Origin: a bacterium
GTDB lineage: Bacteria > Actinomycetota > Acidimicrobiia > Acidimicrobiales > Bin134
NCBI GenBank assembly: GCA_026705465.1
Contig: JAPPAP010000029.1
Span: 1-64,000, forward strand
Length of the DNA: 64,000 nt
Direction of reading: 5' to 3'
The notes beneath the pieces were generated by a model. That model did not search any database. It was given only the letters and a program-made list of their open reading frames with translations, and had not been told where the DNA came from. Of this stretch, positions 63,517 through 64,000 are shown in pieces. Every line of letters begins with the position of its first letter. Positions within the stretch are counted from its first letter, which is position 1. The translations under genes and the position numbers were made by a program.

Positions 63517-64000
63517 TCATCCCAGGCGAGTGAACACCCGTCGGGCGGTGTCGCCGAGCAGGTTGGCCCGAGCCTCGTCGCCCAGGTCCAACTCCTGGAG
63601 CTGGTCCAGGCAGTGGCGGTGGCCAGCCGCGGGGAATCCAGTGCCCCACAGGCACTTGCGCCGGCCAGCCCGGTTCATGAACTCCACCAGCTCGTCTGAC
63701 CAGTGCCGGGGCGGGTACACCGAGGTACCCAGGTACACGTTGGGGAATTTGAGGGCCATGGCAATGCACTCGGATACCCACGGCCAGCCGGTATGCGACA
63801 GCACGAAGCGCACCTGGGGGAAGTAGAGGGCGGGCCGGTCGATGCCAACGGGCACCCCACACTCGCTGGGCATCAGCCCACCGGAGGTGCCGGCCTGCAT
63901 CACGAACGGGACGTCATGGGTGGCGCAAAGGGCGTAGTAGGGGTAGTAGTCGGCGTGGTCGAAGCGGCGGTCGAAGCTGTGGGTGTGGGTGTGCAGGCCC
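63517..64000 (-). CDS. Amidohydrolase family protein, C-terminal part (5' end outside window)
   Basis: The frame is open from the window edge to TGA at 63517, giving 161 codons. It reads 'GLHTHTHSFDRRFDHADYYPYYALCATHDVPFVMQAGTSGG', then 'RFVLSHTGWPWVSECIAMALKFPNVYLGTSVYPPRHWSDELVEFMNRAG' and 'KCLWGTGFPAAG'. This is the C-terminal half of an amidohydrolase-2 TIM barrel, with the S-H-T-G and W-G-T-G-F-P strands but Thr-Gly where the common Ser-Asp would be. It is probably cotranscribed with the acyl-CoA synthetase. The N-terminal metal ligands are not visible. Confidence 0.82.
   Translation of the reverse strand, partial: GLHTHTHSFDRRFDHADYYPYYALCATHDVPFVMQAGTSGGLMPSECGVPVGIDRPALYFPQVRFVLSHTGWPWVSECIAMALKFPNVYLGTSVYPPRHWSDELVEFMNRAGRRKCLWGTGFPAAGHRHCLDQLQELDLGDEARANLLGDTARRVFTRLG

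Overview
The window is 64 kb of gene-dense, high-G+C bacterial DNA. The gene content points to an actinomycetota, probably of the class Acidimicrobiia. Supporting points are a DUF222/13E12-HNH protein, a mycobacterial-style MenB, many GTG starts, a rod-shape cluster (mreBCD-mrdA-rodA) close to rne-rplU-rpmA-obg-proB, and clpX-clpP-tig. The taxon is inferred from content, not from a marker-gene search. No stretch without a gene exceeds about 200 bases. Many first genes of transcription units have a TAnnnT box 6-8 nt before the start codon and no Shine-Dalgarno, so I used this leaderless pattern to choose several starts.

Region 1 (1-9.2 kb) is accessory. It has the 3' end of a cytochrome P450, an ArsI/CadI-like glyoxalase-fold protein, and a toxin-antitoxin pair with a perfect 22-bp palindromic operator. 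These are followed by a two-gene McrBC-type restriction system whose McrB carries an N-terminal DUF4357-like domain, a convergent PLD-like protein, a DUF222-HNH protein and an RCC1-repeat lipoprotein. The middle of mcrB is visibly less G+C-rich than the rest.

Region 2 (9.2-36.4 kb) is housekeeping: a CoxE-like VWA protein with a MoxR ATPase, proA, murJ, a unit running from a radical-SAM pair through rne, rplU, rpmA and obg to proB, the mre/mrdA/rodA unit, ndk, folC, clpX, clpP, tig, tRNA-Gly(TCC), an MBOAT/SGNH O-acylation pair and tRNA-Arg(CCT). Several gene junctions carry small local duplications (mreC/mreD, MBOAT/SGNH, murJ start, tRNA-Gly).

Region 3 (36.5-54.2 kb) is metabolic. After a GH20-like gene comes a 12.7-kb minus-strand cluster read as tpa-tauA-tauB-tauC-pta-tetR-soeBC-soeA-xsc. 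It encodes taurine or sulfonate uptake, transamination to sulfoacetaldehyde, cleavage to acetyl phosphate and sulfite, conversion to acetyl-CoA, and probably oxidation of sulfite by a cytoplasmic molybdoenzyme. Its Fe-S and membrane-anchor subunits are fused in one polypeptide, and its ABC ATPase has an extra N-terminal membrane domain. Next to it are E1-alpha, E1-beta and E2 genes of a 2-oxoacid dehydrogenase complex.

Region 4 (54.3-64 kb) has an MFS transporter, an unrecognised protein resembling the backbone of a polymorphic toxin, menB, two SDR oxidoreductases, two amidohydrolases (one cut by the window edge), a CPBP-family membrane protease and an ADP-forming acyl-CoA synthetase. This looks like part of a CoA-thioester catabolic locus whose substrate I cannot name.
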